Translations under genes and position numbers: made by a program
Part shown: piece after piece, positions 13,701-28,806 of the stretch
How the letters are laid out: each line of letters begins with the position of its first letter
How positions within the stretch are numbered: position 1 is the stretch's first letter
Notes under the pieces: generated by a model
Seen by the model: the letters and a program-made list of their open reading frames with translations, nothing else
The model's database searches: none
Told to the model about the DNA's origin: nothing
Assembly: GCA_030248215.1 (NCBI GenBank)
Contig: JASANG010004131.1
Span: 467,452 to 531,451, forward strand
DNA from: Enoplolaimus lenunculus
Taxonomy: Eukaryota; Nematoda; Enoplea; Enoplida; Thoracostomopsidae
DNA length: 64,000 bases
Direction: 5' to 3'

Positions 13701-16700
13701 TTTATGGTATTTGGAACCACTATCGCAAATATCCGGTAAGTTTATACCGGATACCGAAAACAGGTGTCGATTTTTTGCTGGGTGTTAAACAGGAACCGGA
13801 TATCCGGTCGATTTTTACAACTGGCTACGTACCCGTCCAGCTTTCAGTGATCTCACCATGTGAAACATCGCTGTGATGCCAAAACCATGATCCTGGCTTC
13901 AAATATTTAAGCCGAATTGCTAATGTGTTGGGCTGGGAGCACCGGGTATGACGCAATCCTTATTTGCCAATACCAAACGAATGATTTTCATTTTGGAGCC
14001 CTTAAAACAAGCTATGGCTGATAGCTTAACCGTGATTTCAATTCTTTCGCAAAACTAGCCATTAACAAACGAAAAGATTTATTCAACCGCAATGTTTGTG
14101 ATAAATCTATTATATATACTGGTCGCGTTTATACTGCTTATCTGCGGTAAGAAAACATGCCTCCTCAAAGCCTACTGATAATACCTTTGGTACAAGATAA
14201 GATTTATTTTCGCTACCGAACAGACCAATGGCTATACATATCGCCGACCAGCTCAGATGAATATCACAGCGCGGCAAAAGGTCTTTTTGCCTCAGAACAG
14301 ACTTTGTATGCCGGTCATAGTGATACACCTATAGATTAGAACGAAATATCGACACACTATAAGCTTGAGTTTTAGGCTGTAGATGGTCATCAGGGACGTA
14401 TGCAAGGGAATATAGGATATATCCTCCGAAATTTCTGTAAAACGAGAAAAAGGCGCTAATATCAAAAAAGTCATAGCTTGCAGAGAGATGATACGTAGAC
14501 CATTGGATTAGGTTAATACATCTACTCCCAAAATTTGCAGTGAAACGACAAAAACCCCGTTTTAGAGGGTTAAAAAATTTTCTTAATTGCTACGCCGCTG
14601 GCAAAAACCTATTGCAAGAGATTGTACCGTTCCGAGATGAAATCCTGGCTGCGCCATAGATGCTTATGCAATCGACGTTCCTGTCATTCCTGTAACCAAA
14701 TGAATTTTGCCTGATTGGCCAAAATTTGTGTAATTTTTTCTCTTGCACGCTTCGCTTCACATTTACACTTTGGCAATAGGTTTAGGACATGGCTTACTTG
14801 AGTCTAAGCACTCTCTAAAAGCTTAAACTAACTTGATTTAAGCTTAAGCTAATATAGCAGTATTAAAATAAGCTTCTAGATTCACTGAAGTAAAAGGTTG
14901 GTTTACTCTTAAACTAGTTTTTTAAAATCTTACGTATTTTTAGTTTAAGCTAAGCTTTAGTGAGCTCTCAGATACACATAATTTCCAAGCTGGATTTGCG
15001 ACTTAAACCAAAAATAAGTTTAGTTAAACTTGTGTAAAACTAAAAACATGTTAGTTCAATTATAACTTGAAATTCTAGTTTAGTTAGTCCGTCCAGCCAT
15101 TTGAGTTTTACTTAAACTAATATTCCAGCTTAATTAAGCTATAATTTAAGTTTAAGTTTTTAGAGAGCATAAGCCTAAGCCTATTACGCGTTTGCTGGTT
15201 TGATTAAACTTTACTTAAAAAGACAAGCTCAAGTCTATTACTCCTAAACCTAAGCACAAACTTGTGACGTGGGGGGAAGTATATGTAGAAGACCTGTTTT
15301 TCGCTTAATTTGAATAGTTTTTCATCATAAAAATATAATCAAAAAAGTCGCTATTATGATGATTTAAAATTTCTTAGTTTCTTCAAAATTTAGCCATTTT
15401 CAGTGCAAACATTCTACCTTCGAATATACATGTGACTTTGGCAACTTCCGTTACAAAATAAAGATTAAAAATACGACTCGTGTACACTTACTCATCGCCA
15501 GCACACGCCCAGATGTACGAAGGTTGAAGATGCTTATCTAAAACCCTAAGCTTGAGTCTAAGTGTAAGCCTAAGAATTGGTTTTCAATCGAATGGAAAGC
15601 GTTCAAGAACGCAGTATAAACATTTCGCAGTAAAATTTTAAAATAAGATTTTCAAATAACCTTAACAGTTCGAAAAATTATAACCGCAAAAAGCCTGAAT
15701 TGTTGTTGCCGAACGCGACGTCGAGCCAGTTTTATATAAAATAATACACAAAGTGCGCGTCTTCAACCTAAAAGTTAACATACAAAATAACACGGCTGAT
15801 TACAAGATATTTACTTCAGAACCTAAATTATCTACAACAAAACCGGATGCGCCACCGGTCCAATTTCATTAAAATCTCATGAAAAATTCATCGTACAACC
15901 GTACGCCATGGAACAGATCACACCTTGAATATTAAGGATATGAACCAAGATAGTGAAACATGAATTTACATAATAACACATACTTTCATGCTTCGAAAAC
16001 TTAAAGCGATATAACAGCGCAGTCTTAATAATTTATGGATGAGAATTGAGTGTGGCTCTTGTACATTTTTAGCCACATTTCCAATTTTAAAGTATACGCA
16101 GGTTTATGTAAGCCTTCTTTTCTTAAACCTAAACCTGAGCCTAAGCCTGTTACGATGAATGAGTTCAAGAGCTCAGAGGACTAACGCAAAATTGAACTTT
16201 TTTATTTACTGTGAAACGCTTAAATTAATATAGCAACTATCACCAGTTAGCGATAAGTTTTTCGATATGAAATTAGTCCGATTCTAAGCTTATAGTCAAT
16301 GGCGGATCCATGGGGGGCCACCCCGGCCGTGCCCCCCCCAACAGCATATCGACAAAAATTATATAGTAATTTTATGACAATAGTTCGTGGTTTGTGTGCG
16401 GGTCAAAAGTAAGTTTATTACTTGTTAAATTTTGGCCCCCCCATTTTGAGATCCTGGATCCGCCACTGCTTATAGTACTAAAAGTTTAATGAATAACAAT
16501 AAACTTGCAGAAACAACTTATTATAATGCACCGTTCACAACAAACGAACGCCGGCGGAAAGCGGGTTAAAAATAAATAACAGTCCGTAACCAAATAACAG
16601 GGAGGCATCCTCTGGAGAAGCCAAATAAATATCAGTCCCCCTTCTTATTCGCGTCACTACAGTAGAGAGACAGCGTGCAAAGTGCTCTATGAGAAGCATA

Positions 16701-19700
16701 TTGAGCAGAAATTTGTCACGTGTTAACCCTACTTTATGATATAATTTATGGCAGATATGGAATTACGATTGGCGAACGGTGCTTTAAATATTTAGACACA
16801 GTAAAAAAAGCACACGTATTTGTTCAACGTATGACAATTCATCGCCCGACAACTTGTCGTCCAACAGTATCATAAAGCGTGTGAATAAATCTAAGCGCAA
16901 TCCTATACGCGTAACCTTAAGCGTAAACCTAAAGCTTAAGCATATCAATGATAGGCGACTCAATGTCGAGCAGATAAAATTACGGATTACAAATTTTGAG
17001 TGACGAGCTGTCGAGAGACGAATTTTCGTTATATTTTATTTGTTAGAGACAAAGCGATCAGGTTGAATGATCCTACACTATTGAATGTACTAAATTAATT
17101 ATATCAAGAGTGGATGATTTTCACAAGAGTGTGCAACTGGGTACATTCTGTACACAAAACAATGTACCCAGCGCACGTTGTATTTTTGACCAACCCCCCC
17201 CCCTTATTTGGGAGGGGGGAAACGTTGAACCAATATTTTGAATTTTAGCTAAAGTCGCTCCGAGTATATTTTAACTCCTATGTTTGGTGACTACCCCCCA
17301 AATCAGGTGGGGCGAGCAAAAATGCAACGCGTGCTGGTACACTTTGTGCCATGCACTAGCGCATCAGTTGCACACTCTTCTGCAAGTGGACATCATCCAC
17401 TCTTGATTATATCAACCAAAAGCGAAACGAATACGGTTCAATAACCAGAAGAGTAACATAATCCGCTACGTTTGTTTGGTTGTGTAAAAATTTCACGTAT
17501 TGCCGTTTGCTTCGAGTAGATGCTTGTTTAAAATAATAGCAGTGATTCAACAATTACTCTTAAAATTAGTAATTATTTAAAAATTGGCCGATGTACTGTC
17601 GGCAGGGCCACCCCCATACCCCCATTTAGGGGCACCCACCCCAAAAAGGGCCCCACCCTAACAAGTATTTTACCTTTCTGCAATTTTTTTAAATGGCTTT
17701 ACACACTACACAGGCCTTAATACAATAGCCACAAGGCTGCTAAATGCCAACAAATTTTTTCATTCGTTGGTTTACAATTTTACTTATGATAACATAACTC
17801 TCATGAAACAAAATAATAAAGAAGGGTACTAAGAGAAATTTTAAGTGAAGTGTACCGTATGCTGTCACCCAAGTTTGGAACATGAAGATTGTAAACGGTT
17901 TTACCTAAAATATGAACTGTTTTGCTACTTCAAAAGAAAATATCAAAAAATTTCACGCTGCGCGCCAAATTTCCATCATTTCGAAGGTGTCCTTCGGCTA
18001 TCAAATACAACCATGAGCTCGGACAACGTTCTTAGATCAAACATCGATAAATTCAGTATCCACATCTACGTTTGGGGCCCCACCATGAACTTTGGAGGCG
18101 CCACCCCTGTCTGCTCCGGCAATAACTGTCGGGAATATCAACGAGCGAAATAGTGTGATACAAGCACTGATAATATAACACAAAACATTTTTTAAAGTTT
18201 GACCGTGTTTTTCCTAAATTAGGTGCAGTGGCAAAATTTCGCTAATTCAAAACCATTGATAAATCGGTAATACAAAATAAAAATGAAAAAATTATTTTTA
18301 AGACAGAAGTTAGGTTACCATTTAACTTTTGTACCATTACAGTTCAATTGGTACTTATTTGACTTGCCGTCTCGCTCAGCCCCTTTGGAAAAATTTTGGC
18401 TCCCCCTAGAAAATTTTCTACCTTGCTTGTAAGTCATTGAAAACCCTAGTATGCCGCACCTGAAAATTTTTTACCCCCTTGCAAGGTGAGCTGCCTACGG
18501 GCGTGCAGACAATAACTGGTTTGCTAAAACTAGCTACGGTTTAGGCTTAGGCTTAGGTAAATAATAAATAGTAGTGTGGCGCGGAAACATTTGCGTACTA
18601 TCTTGTCAACACTGGTTCGGAAACGTAAAAAGTAACATAAAACATACCTTGTATATACCTTATCTATTATGTTATACCTTATCTATTAGGTTTGACAATT
18701 ACCCTGGAAAATTTCTATTTTGGCACACGTTTAATAGTGAGTGCAATAATCTACATATTTATATGCCTGAAAAGGCGGATCCAAGGACTAATAGGCTTGA
18801 AGATGCTGCTTGACATTAAAACAACATAAAAATTGTGTGTATTCTACACGATTTCCACAATATATAAAAGCGAGAGTGCACTATTACAAGAGTGTGCAAC
18901 TCTTGGGGTCCCACATGGTACAAAATGTACCACCGGGCGTTGTGTTTTTGACCGGCACCCGCTTGTTTAAAGGGGGGTCGCTATCACATAAATACCCCTA
19001 AATTAAACTATAAGGGGACCATATTTGACGCCGTATACATAAAGTGCCATGGTTTGCACTGGTTGTACCCCCCTAAACAAAGGGAGGGGGTAGGGCAAAC
19101 ACGCATCGTGTGCCGGGTCCGTTGATTTCTACACAGAATGTACCCAGTCGCATACTCTTGTTGAAGCGTGCATCGTCTACTCTTGATAAAAGTAATTTTT
19201 ACACTTCCTTTAAAAACTAAAAAGGTTCAAAATATAAAAAAACATCCTCTGCCATTGGAACATCATGTATCTGTCACCGGGCCCGTATCCCGAGGGGGCG
19301 GAGACTCAGTCCCCCATGGACGATTTTGGCCTCCCCCCTGGAAAAATTTTCAACCTTGTTTGTAAAACATCGAAAACGCTTGCAAGCATGTCCTAAAATA
19401 TGTTCAGCCACCTAGCAAGGCGAGCTGGCAACGGCCCTGACCGCCACGGCAGATTGGAGTTTGATATTAGCTGATGATAAGCTAATTCTGGCAAAATTTT
19501 ACTCATGCAACTTGATGAGTAGTACCATAAAAAAACTTGTTTCATATTGAAAACGACAGCATATATTCATATAAAAGTTTTTGGTTTCAGCCTAACCTTG
19601 ACGCAACGCTTGGCACTACCTAACACCACGTAGTCGCCGCATAAAGTAGCGTAGACACACATACAATAGCATTTTAGCTTTTATTCACAAGCCTCAACGC

Positions 19701-22700
19701 CAGGCTAACAATCGATTATTATGTATTAAATTACAAAATTGAGATATTTTTTTTAAAAAAATTATTACTGTTTTTATGATATTTTCCTGGTACGTAAAGG
19801 TTTGATCAAGAATTACCTAATACGAGAGAATAATTCGCAGAAAATATAACGGTCAATTTACCATAAAACAATTGTAAGGTACCTCAGTGTCCTGAACCTG
19901 AAATAACCCGATCAGCACAGTTTTAAGAATAGTTTTCTGGCGACTTATATAGAAAAAAATTTTGGCTCTTAAGTATACACTTGTCACCATTCAACGTTTA
20001 GGCTTAGGTTTAAGCTTTTACGCTAAGGCTTAGATAAACGCTTTTTCCCAGCGACTCATACAAAAGAAATTTTAGCTCTTGTATCCACAGTTGCACCTCA
20101 TTCAACTTGTAGGTTCAGACTTTAACTGAGGCAACGCTTAGATAAACGCGTAGGCAAAGGATTAGGCGGAAGCAAGGTTTTTCCTAAACCTGAAGTTTAA
20201 CCTTTTAGGAGGAAGATACAAAAGCGAAAATTTTAATTTCAAGATAAATAATATTTAAAACCGTTTTGAGTACATCTCAATAAAATGTATCAAAAGAATT
20301 TTTACAAGGCAAACTGTGTTGTCTATATCAGTGGTTTAAGTGTCATTTTTACACGAAAAACAGTAAGAATATGCACGAAAGTTTGCGTTTTATGGAGGCA
20401 AAAATTGTTAGTTTTGCGGTGCCTGATTACCAAAAGTTCTCAGAACGAAAAACGCGCATATAAACTGCAGAAACAATTTAAGTTTGCATATTTTAAAATG
20501 CAGTTCAATTGCAAACGTTTTGTACAGTTGTCGTGACAAGTTTTACCTTTGTGAAAATTTATAATTCAATTTCGTTTCAAAGGTTCAAATTGTGTTTAAC
20601 GTTTTTTTAAAGTCGTAAAAAGTGGATTTTTTCACACGCGTGTGAAATTTATTTGGTCATATTTTTTGGGTTATGGCTATACGTTGTAAACGGTCCGAAA
20701 TATTGTTCTTTGTATTGACTAGAATTTCGTAAGCATTGCGAAATTCCGCGCAGAAAAATAAACAAAAACAACTACCCGTAGTCAAGTGGGGCCAAAGGTG
20801 CTCAGCCCTTTACACCGTGTTGGAACAATTTTGACCTTCGCAAAAATATTTTCTACCTTGCTTGTAACTCAACAAAAACCATTGTATGCCTCGGCAGATG
20901 AATTTTTAGCCCCTAGCAAGGTGAGCTGGTTGCAGGCCTGCTCAACAACTAACTATAGCTGTCGAACAACTGGAGTGCAGCCAGCATAATTTCACTGCGA
21001 CAAGCTATAGCCTCATATAATTATTTTTTGTGTTTCCGTATAAATTTTGAGGAAAGGAAATATCACAAAATCCGCTCATTGTACACCCCAGACTAATTTT
21101 TAATTTCATTGTTAAAATTTGTATTCTGAATGTATGCAAGGTCTCTCGCTTTGGTAATTTTCAATTTTTCGTTTTATACGGCCGAGGTACTCAAAGAAAC
21201 CGCTGGCATCAAAAACCTAGCCAATTTAAAACCATATCGAACTGGACAGCGTTTAACTCACGCCAGTAGCGATTTCAATTTGCTAGGAGGGCTAAACGTT
21301 TATCAGGACGGGCATACAAGTGTTATTGATGACTTACAAGTAAAGTTGAAAATTTTCTAGAAGGCAAAAATTCTTCTAGGAGGGCTGGATGCCGCTGGTC
21401 CCACTTTGGCTATGGTCACGGTTTAACTTTGTTCTGTACGACGCTAACTTTAAGCTGTAAAAGCTTCAAATTGTCACCTCTCACAGCTAATACAAAAACA
21501 GTGTCAAAGCTCAAAAACAAATTATTTCAAAAATGCATTGCATTTTATGTCTTTATTTAGTTTACCAGTGCTGAAAAACAAAAGGTCTATTTTAAGGAGA
21601 TGCCTAAGCTTTGAAATCGTGGACATTAGGCTCATAACCAGTGGGGCCTAAGGGAACTCAACCCTCACAAAAAGTATTTGCCCCCCCAATGTTCCAAACG
21701 GCGTGTAAGTTATCGAGAACCGTTGTATGCCTTGAATAACCATTGTACATCTCCTCTAAAAACGTTATAGCCCAGCCTCCATCAGTATGTGAGCTGGCTA
21801 CGGGTTTGTTAGCACTTTGACTTAACTAAAGAAAACTGATTTCAGAAACAATTAGGAATACAGATTGTGAACCCCGTGCCGTGCAAATGTAATTAATCTT
21901 TAAACGTGTCATGATATTACTGATGTTTCTACGAAGGCCCGTAGCCAGCTCACCTCGTTGAGGGAGGGGCTAAATATTTTTCATAAAGGGACTACAAGGG
22001 TTTTTATGCCTTATACAAGAAAAGTCAAAAATAGTGTAGAAAAGCTAAAATCCTTCCAGGGCGGCTTATCCAACCCCGACTGGTTTTCCTGTGGCTACGG
22101 GGCCATTTGTTCTAAATACATTGCTAGTACTTTGAAATTTCTATAACCAGAACGGTATATTATGTAAACTCTGAAAATTTTAAAAAACAATCGAATTTGC
22201 GCAGAAGCAAACAATCTTGTTGCAGTATACTATTCCAGTGAAAATAAAAATATTAAATACAAGCTAAATTTTCGACTAAATCAGTATTAGAATATTGAAA
22301 ATAGGACCAACCACATAATAATTAAGATTTTGTTCTGAAATTACGTTTGACTTTTCGCTCACTTCTCTCAAGTTTGCATAATACAAGAGTGTGCAAGTCT
22401 TGGAATTTCGCATGTTACAAAATCTACCACCGGGTGTTGCGTTTTTGGCCGACTCCCCTTTGTTTAGAGGGGGGTCGTTGTTACATGCAATAACCCTAAA
22501 CTACTAAACTATAAGCGGATCATTTTTGTTGCCGGATACATAAAGTGTCATGGTTCGCACAGATTGTACCCTCCTCTAAATAAAGGCGGAGTAGGTCAAA
22601 AACGCAACGCGTGCGGCGTAGATTCTTTTCTATTCTTTTCTACAAAGAATGCACCCAGTTGCATACTCTTGTTGAAGTATGTATCATCCACTCTTGCTTC

Positions 22701-25700
22701 GCTCGTTACTTTATCACTATTTTATATCGCGCCGTGACTCCGGGGTCCGAAATTTCTGGTTTCGCCACTGCATAAAAAATTCCGACTGCTTTTCAATCAA
22801 ACTTATTACATCGTACAAACCCTTGAAATCTGAAGAGAAAACTATAAGTGCAGTACGGCAAGCGTTGTGTTCGTCGCCCGGTGCCAAGCAAATCCACTTT
22901 AGCTTAAACTAATTAGCGTACTATATTTAGCTTGTCTATCCGCCGTGTACGCAAACACCATTGTGAACAATTTTAGCAAACAAAATTAGTGTAGAAGTAG
23001 TTTTACTTGAAATTTATGCGAAATCTAACATTTTTTCACATTGCAATTCTAAGCAACGTTGACGAAACACAAAACAAAGACAAAGTACACCTTTTTAAAT
23101 AAGGATTTCTCAACCAATAACGGCTGCCGTGGCGAACGAAAAGCTTAAAATTTTAATTTAGCGTTTTGAATTTGGGCATTAAAATGAAATTAATGGAAAT
23201 GTTGAAAAAGGGTAACTGAGACGCTTACGATGTGTTGGTTTGTGAACATTCAGAGACTAAAGACGGAACAAAATCAAATCTGCGGTTAGTTTCTCGATCG
23301 CTTCGTTTTGCACACTTCCTTGCCTAACGGCCCTCAACTTTAAGTCGGTTACTGGGCCAATGCCCGAAAGAATATAAATGCTGGATTGCAGAAAGCGATG
23401 AATATACGAAAAACTTCAAAATAACATTATCCGAGACAAATCATAAGCCTGAACTAAAATTTGAACGTATACGTATCAAACACGAGTATATATTTCTTTT
23501 AGGAAACACAGAACCCTGCTGGAAGCGATCTATTTCCCTCAAACGGCTTTCTCCTAAACCTATCTTGCATCAATATCGAGTAATATTTTCGCCATTCGCT
23601 GTTGCTGAAAAATTTAGGACACGATATGTTTCCCATATATACTTGACAGTACCCACAAAATAAATTGTCTTGAAATATCTAGACTCCTACTTTCTTAAAT
23701 TTTCAAGACATCAATGTTTGGTATTTCATACATAAATAGCCTTAAACAGCTCAAAAATTTGTGTCTGTATTAGCACTTTCAACATGTAAACACATGTGTA
23801 CTAATAATTAGTGTTAAATGCCCCTTAGAATTTTTAGGCAAACAGCCCAAAGCCATTGAAAAAATGTAATTTTTATGAAAACATGAAAAATTGAAAAACA
23901 AACCAATCTGAAATTGTGATAATTACCAGCTGTCAGCTAATTAAATTTGCTAATTAGATTAACAGCTATGTATCAAGTAGAATAAACAATGTTTAGGTTT
24001 CGAAGAAAAATAGTGTTTGGATTTTTAGACACATATTACCATATATTAATCTGATAAGTAGTTTCAGTCAGTGGCAGATCGAGAAATTTCTGGTGGGAAG
24101 GTGCACAAGTTGAAAATGTTAAGTTTTGGGACAGTTCATACATATTTTTACTCACATAAAAACAGCCACCAGTCGCACACAAACTCGCTCGCAGTGCCGG
24201 AGCAGACAGGGGAGTTGACTCCCCCAAACTCGCAGGCGAAGCGAGCGAGAAGACAGACGAACTTGTCAAAGAACATAGAAAATTAGTTGTGCTCAATTTT
24301 GTCTTCAAACAACTGTAAAATTTTGAGATATCGGAACAAAACTTAAGTTCGATTTTAACCCTGAAAAAATTTATACTCGGCAGCCGCTGGGGGGATGTAT
24401 CCCCATCCCCCCTGGATCCGCTCCTGGTTTCAGTTGTATCAATTCGTTTCGTATTTGAAATTACAGGGATATATACTACAGAAGCAAATTTTTAATTGTA
24501 TTGTTTAATACTGGTTATATTGAATTCGCGTTAAAGACTACATGAATTCTTTGATTCCAGAAAGACTTTCATCATTGCCTGCTAGCAACGGCTCAAGAAC
24601 CAGGTTCGCAACTACGACAGCGAGCCCGTTTTAATGATTTTGGCACGTATTGGATAAAAAGTTTTCCACGGCTTAAAAATTCTACATTTACAAAAACGTT
24701 GCTTTACCCTCTCGATTACGATATCTCGGTCTCTTCTAATGGCTCTATACCGGTTGTGGGGCACCGCTCATTATGATACGCTATCGTACATGAGTAATTC
24801 GTGTACGATATCGAACGGTAACGGACGGCGACGAACAGCGACGAACGGCGCCGGATGTCATCCAAAGCATAGCGTCACGCTTATATTAAATTTGTAATTG
24901 CGGGACTACCAGAAATCAGGGTTGTTGGCCGGAAAAATAATGTTTTCCCTTTTTTTCCATTTTTTCTGAGGGGCGTGGAAAAAAATGGACAAATATTAAA
25001 CGATTCTTAAATATAATTTGCAACTAAATATGATATAAAATAACGTTTTTTGATGACATGTAACTAATTTTCATGTAACACATTAAAAGCGACCGTGTGT
25101 ATAATGTCCACCAGGACACACGTAAAACTACATATGCAACTTGCTCGGTTCACTCAGCAAGTTTCGTCGACAGTGGGGCCAAAGTTAGGGTGCTCAAATT
25201 TGGAAGCCTGGTTTTACCGTATGAGTTAACACAAGAATACGTCTAGCTTCATCCTTGCTTTGCTCGCGAGGTTGCAGCAATTGGGAGGCTTTGATGTCAG
25301 AAAAAACCCAACAGTATCTTGGGATTTAATATATACTTACAAAAAACAAGTGTGACTTGTTTAGCTCGCTCCACTCATGAGTTTCTAATGTTCTGATGAC
25401 CTCCTCCGATTATTCCATGCCGCAACTTAAATTTTTAAAAAACTCGAATTTTAAGGTCCAAATTCATCCACAGACTCAAAATGTTTTTGCCGAAAAACTA
25501 TACAAATTATATACCATTTGACACAGGTTACAGAGCTAAGACGAATATTGTTAAATGTTTCCCAATCAAGTGTCTGCCTAACGAGTCACTGATATATAAT
25601 TTGTCCAACTTGTGAAAAAAGTTTTTGAGTCCCAGGAGGCTGAGCTTTGGCCTTAAAAATCGAATTTTACAAAAGTTCTGATTTGGGCATGGAATGATCA

Positions 25701-28700
25701 GAGGAAGTCATCAGAAGCTCAAATATGCAAAAAGTTTCAAAATGCGAGCATTTTTGGTCAAACGACGGCTAAGGGTGCGCTAACCGATCACTCAGACAAA
25801 GAATGAATTTTTCCATTTTTTCCATTTTTTCCGGAAAAAAATGTAAAAAAATTCATTTTTTTCCCGGTCATAATTTTTTCCAGAAAAAACAATCCTGCCA
25901 GAAATACTGTTTAAATCTTGTTTTTGTGAAACTCAACAAAATAATTCTCAAAAGCGTTGATTTAGCATGTATATATAATATGGACATCGTAGTATGCAAA
26001 TATGCGCACCCACCCCATGGGCATCCAGTAGCGAAACACATTGGTGACTTTCAATAGCATGCTGGATTAAACGATTGACCAGAAATTAAATCCAGTACTG
26101 ATGAACATTGTTATCCTTTGGGACGCAACACAAAAACAAACTGTATTTTCTAAATTAAATGATAAAAGTCAAACGAGTAAAAATTGTTACTCGCGTTTGC
26201 GTTGTTCAACTCAACGCGTGAGCAGACCAGTGGTCGCGGTTGATTAATTCAATTGCGCGATTCAATTATACGTATTTGATAATAAAAGTAAACTTCAAAA
26301 ATTACTTAGCTACTCGATGTAGTGCGCTGTTTGGCAAATTATTTTTTTGATGATGAGAATTTTGTTTACCTATAGATTTAGCTCAAACATACTCTTAAAT
26401 TTTTAAAGTACGTTCATTTTTGAGGTTGATGGTTGTACAAGTTTGGTGAAATCTAAATTCAACTAAATCAACGAACACCAATCGTATACGCTTGAAGCAA
26501 GCATATCGCATGAAAGAAGATAATAATTTAGCCGAACCGTGCTTATAAATATCGTGTATACAAAAATTTGACTCTACATTCGTACGTAGACCAAAAACAT
26601 GTTAGTATGCACTATGCAAGACTTAAAGTGAAAGGCAGTTTCCTTCGTCCCCTCAGTGATTAACGGTGCGAGGGTTGAGCCAAAACTCACGGTCTGTCGG
26701 GCTTTGATGGTATCAGCCTATTTTAATAATTAGTTTATAACTTAATTACAATGACCTCAATTGTATACAGAAACCCACTCACGCTGAGCGCGATGCGTTT
26801 TGAAGCCAAAAATAAGACGAGCCATGTTAACTATAAGATTCTGTCTACTAAGCGTAAGCCTAAAGCTAAGACTAAGCTCATGATAAGCTGTGGGGGCGCA
26901 TCCAGAAAACCCCAGTCGGAAAATTTTTTAATATAAAATGAAATTACGTTTGTCTTCTCGCTTGCGAGTGTTTTTTACAATACATATCGAACTTACACGC
27001 GGCAGAAATTTGTGGATTTTCCGCTGAATATAAGCCTAAACCTAAACCCATTACGTCCAATTTAAAAATGCACCAGTTTCTCTGTCACCCAATGGGCAGG
27101 CTCTGGCCAAAGAACTATAGAAGATATAACACAATGCCACATCCGTTTAAGTGTTAGAATTGATTTTCCTAGAAAGTGAAAACTAACGTTTAAGTTTAAA
27201 TAAAGGTTTAGTCATATACAAGTAAACGTTCTCCGAAACCTAAGCCTAAGCCTAAGCGTAAATTAGTGTGAAAATGTACAAAAACATTAAACTGCATAAA
27301 AACGTTTTAATGAACAATTAAAAACACTGTTACTTTATAACCAATTCAGATAACATTTTCGGCCCATGTAAAGATTTAGGGGCGGAACGTTTTTCTGTGG
27401 GACTAGTAAAGAGTAAGCTTAAGCTTTAGACTAATTTTTTGTTCGGCTTAGGCTTAGGGTTAGGCTTAGGAATATGATCATTCTTAGGCTTAGGCTTATG
27501 AATATGCCTGTAATACTGTTCCGCCCCTGTTCTTTACATTGACCATATTTTCTAAGGAATATTCAACTTACCAAATCAGTATCCATCCATTGTTTACGAT
27601 TTGGCGTATCTTTAATCAGAGATGCGTTTGATGTTTCTTGTTCAAGTGCGTTCACGCGTTTCTCGATATCTCGCAACCAGTCCATGAAATCATCAACAGC
27701 GCTTGAAAAGTCTTTTCGGCCTCGAAGCGACGCCTCAAGGACCGCACGCCTGACACGAATACTGAAAAATATAATTTTAAAATCAGAAAAGTTTTAACAA
27801 AAATTGTTCAATAAAATATGCGTTAGACCAAAATTACGCAAGTAAAAATTGTTCACGTAAACAAAATGGCAAATCGAAAAAACATCGTTTACATATATAC
27901 AGTTCTATCAGATCTGATTGACTCTAACATTTATAGCTTAAGTTTATTCAGAATCAAATTGAAATCATTAGTGGCCAAAGAGGGCGATTTGTATTCGGAA
28001 CAACCCATTTGCTTACAAAGCCACAGAAAAATGATAAAAAGTTTGGCCAAAGTACTAAAACTGGTTTATGAATTTTTTAAAAAACCAACAATTAATTTTG
28101 GAAACCATATTGACACACTCGCAACCAGCGACTGCAATCAGTGACGCCCAGAGAAACATCCTATTCTACTCCTGTACATTTACTGGTTTTTTTGGTCATC
28201 CTGAAATTTACATTTTTTATTTTACCACAATTTGAAATTATTTCAAAAATTATTTTTTATTCAAAACGCAAACAATCGAGTTCTCTTAATGATGCCGAAC
28301 TTAAATTTTTGGCCCCGGAGACAAACATGTTTATCGGTGACCCCTTGCCACACTCCGGTAAGTACAGCCCTGAGACTGTGATTATATTTAAACCTGTAGT
28401 ACAACTTACGTATCGTTAACGTGAGCCCATTTGCTGTTCAGTGTTGATGATATTCGACTGACGTTTGTCGAATCTTCGTTGGAGTAAGTTTCAATGAGAT
28501 GATTCGAACGTTCGTTGATTTCTTTCATCTTTTTACGATACTCGTCCAGTTCGGGTAAAATAGCCTGAAGTCAATGTTGCAATTGAGGAAAATAATCGCA
28601 GTCCCGCAACCATTACTTGATACAATCGACAGTTTCAAGGTCGAAAAAATTTGGTTCATTCGGACTCAGATAAGGTAGCAACAAACAAACAAACAAACAA

Positions 28701-28750
28701 ACAAACAAACAAACAAACAAACAAACTAACTAACAAACAAACAAACAAAC

Positions 28751-28806
<56 letters not shown>

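Larger units (their letters stand above)
7707..27571 (-). other. very long intron (about 20 kb) or exon-poor region
   Basis: Between the repeat-22-start exon and the possible exon at 7.6 kb I find no spectrin-like coding. It contains a long palindrome (8.6-9.05 kb), the 94-bp satellite, hAT and 7-bp-TSD MITEs, CCGG-rich repeats (about 13.42-13.82 kb) and TTAGGC/TTAAGC-rich patches at 14.8-15.6, 16.9 and 18.5 kb. Remaining stretches (for example 4.1-5.6, 22.9-24.0 and 26.0-27.2 kb) look like featureless AT-rich DNA. Confidence 0.6.

Noticed and set aside
27866-28419. Two adjacent 92-codon plus-strand open frames
   Set aside because: They lie in an intron and run antisense into a rod exon. No recognisable family; composition is that of AT-rich intron.
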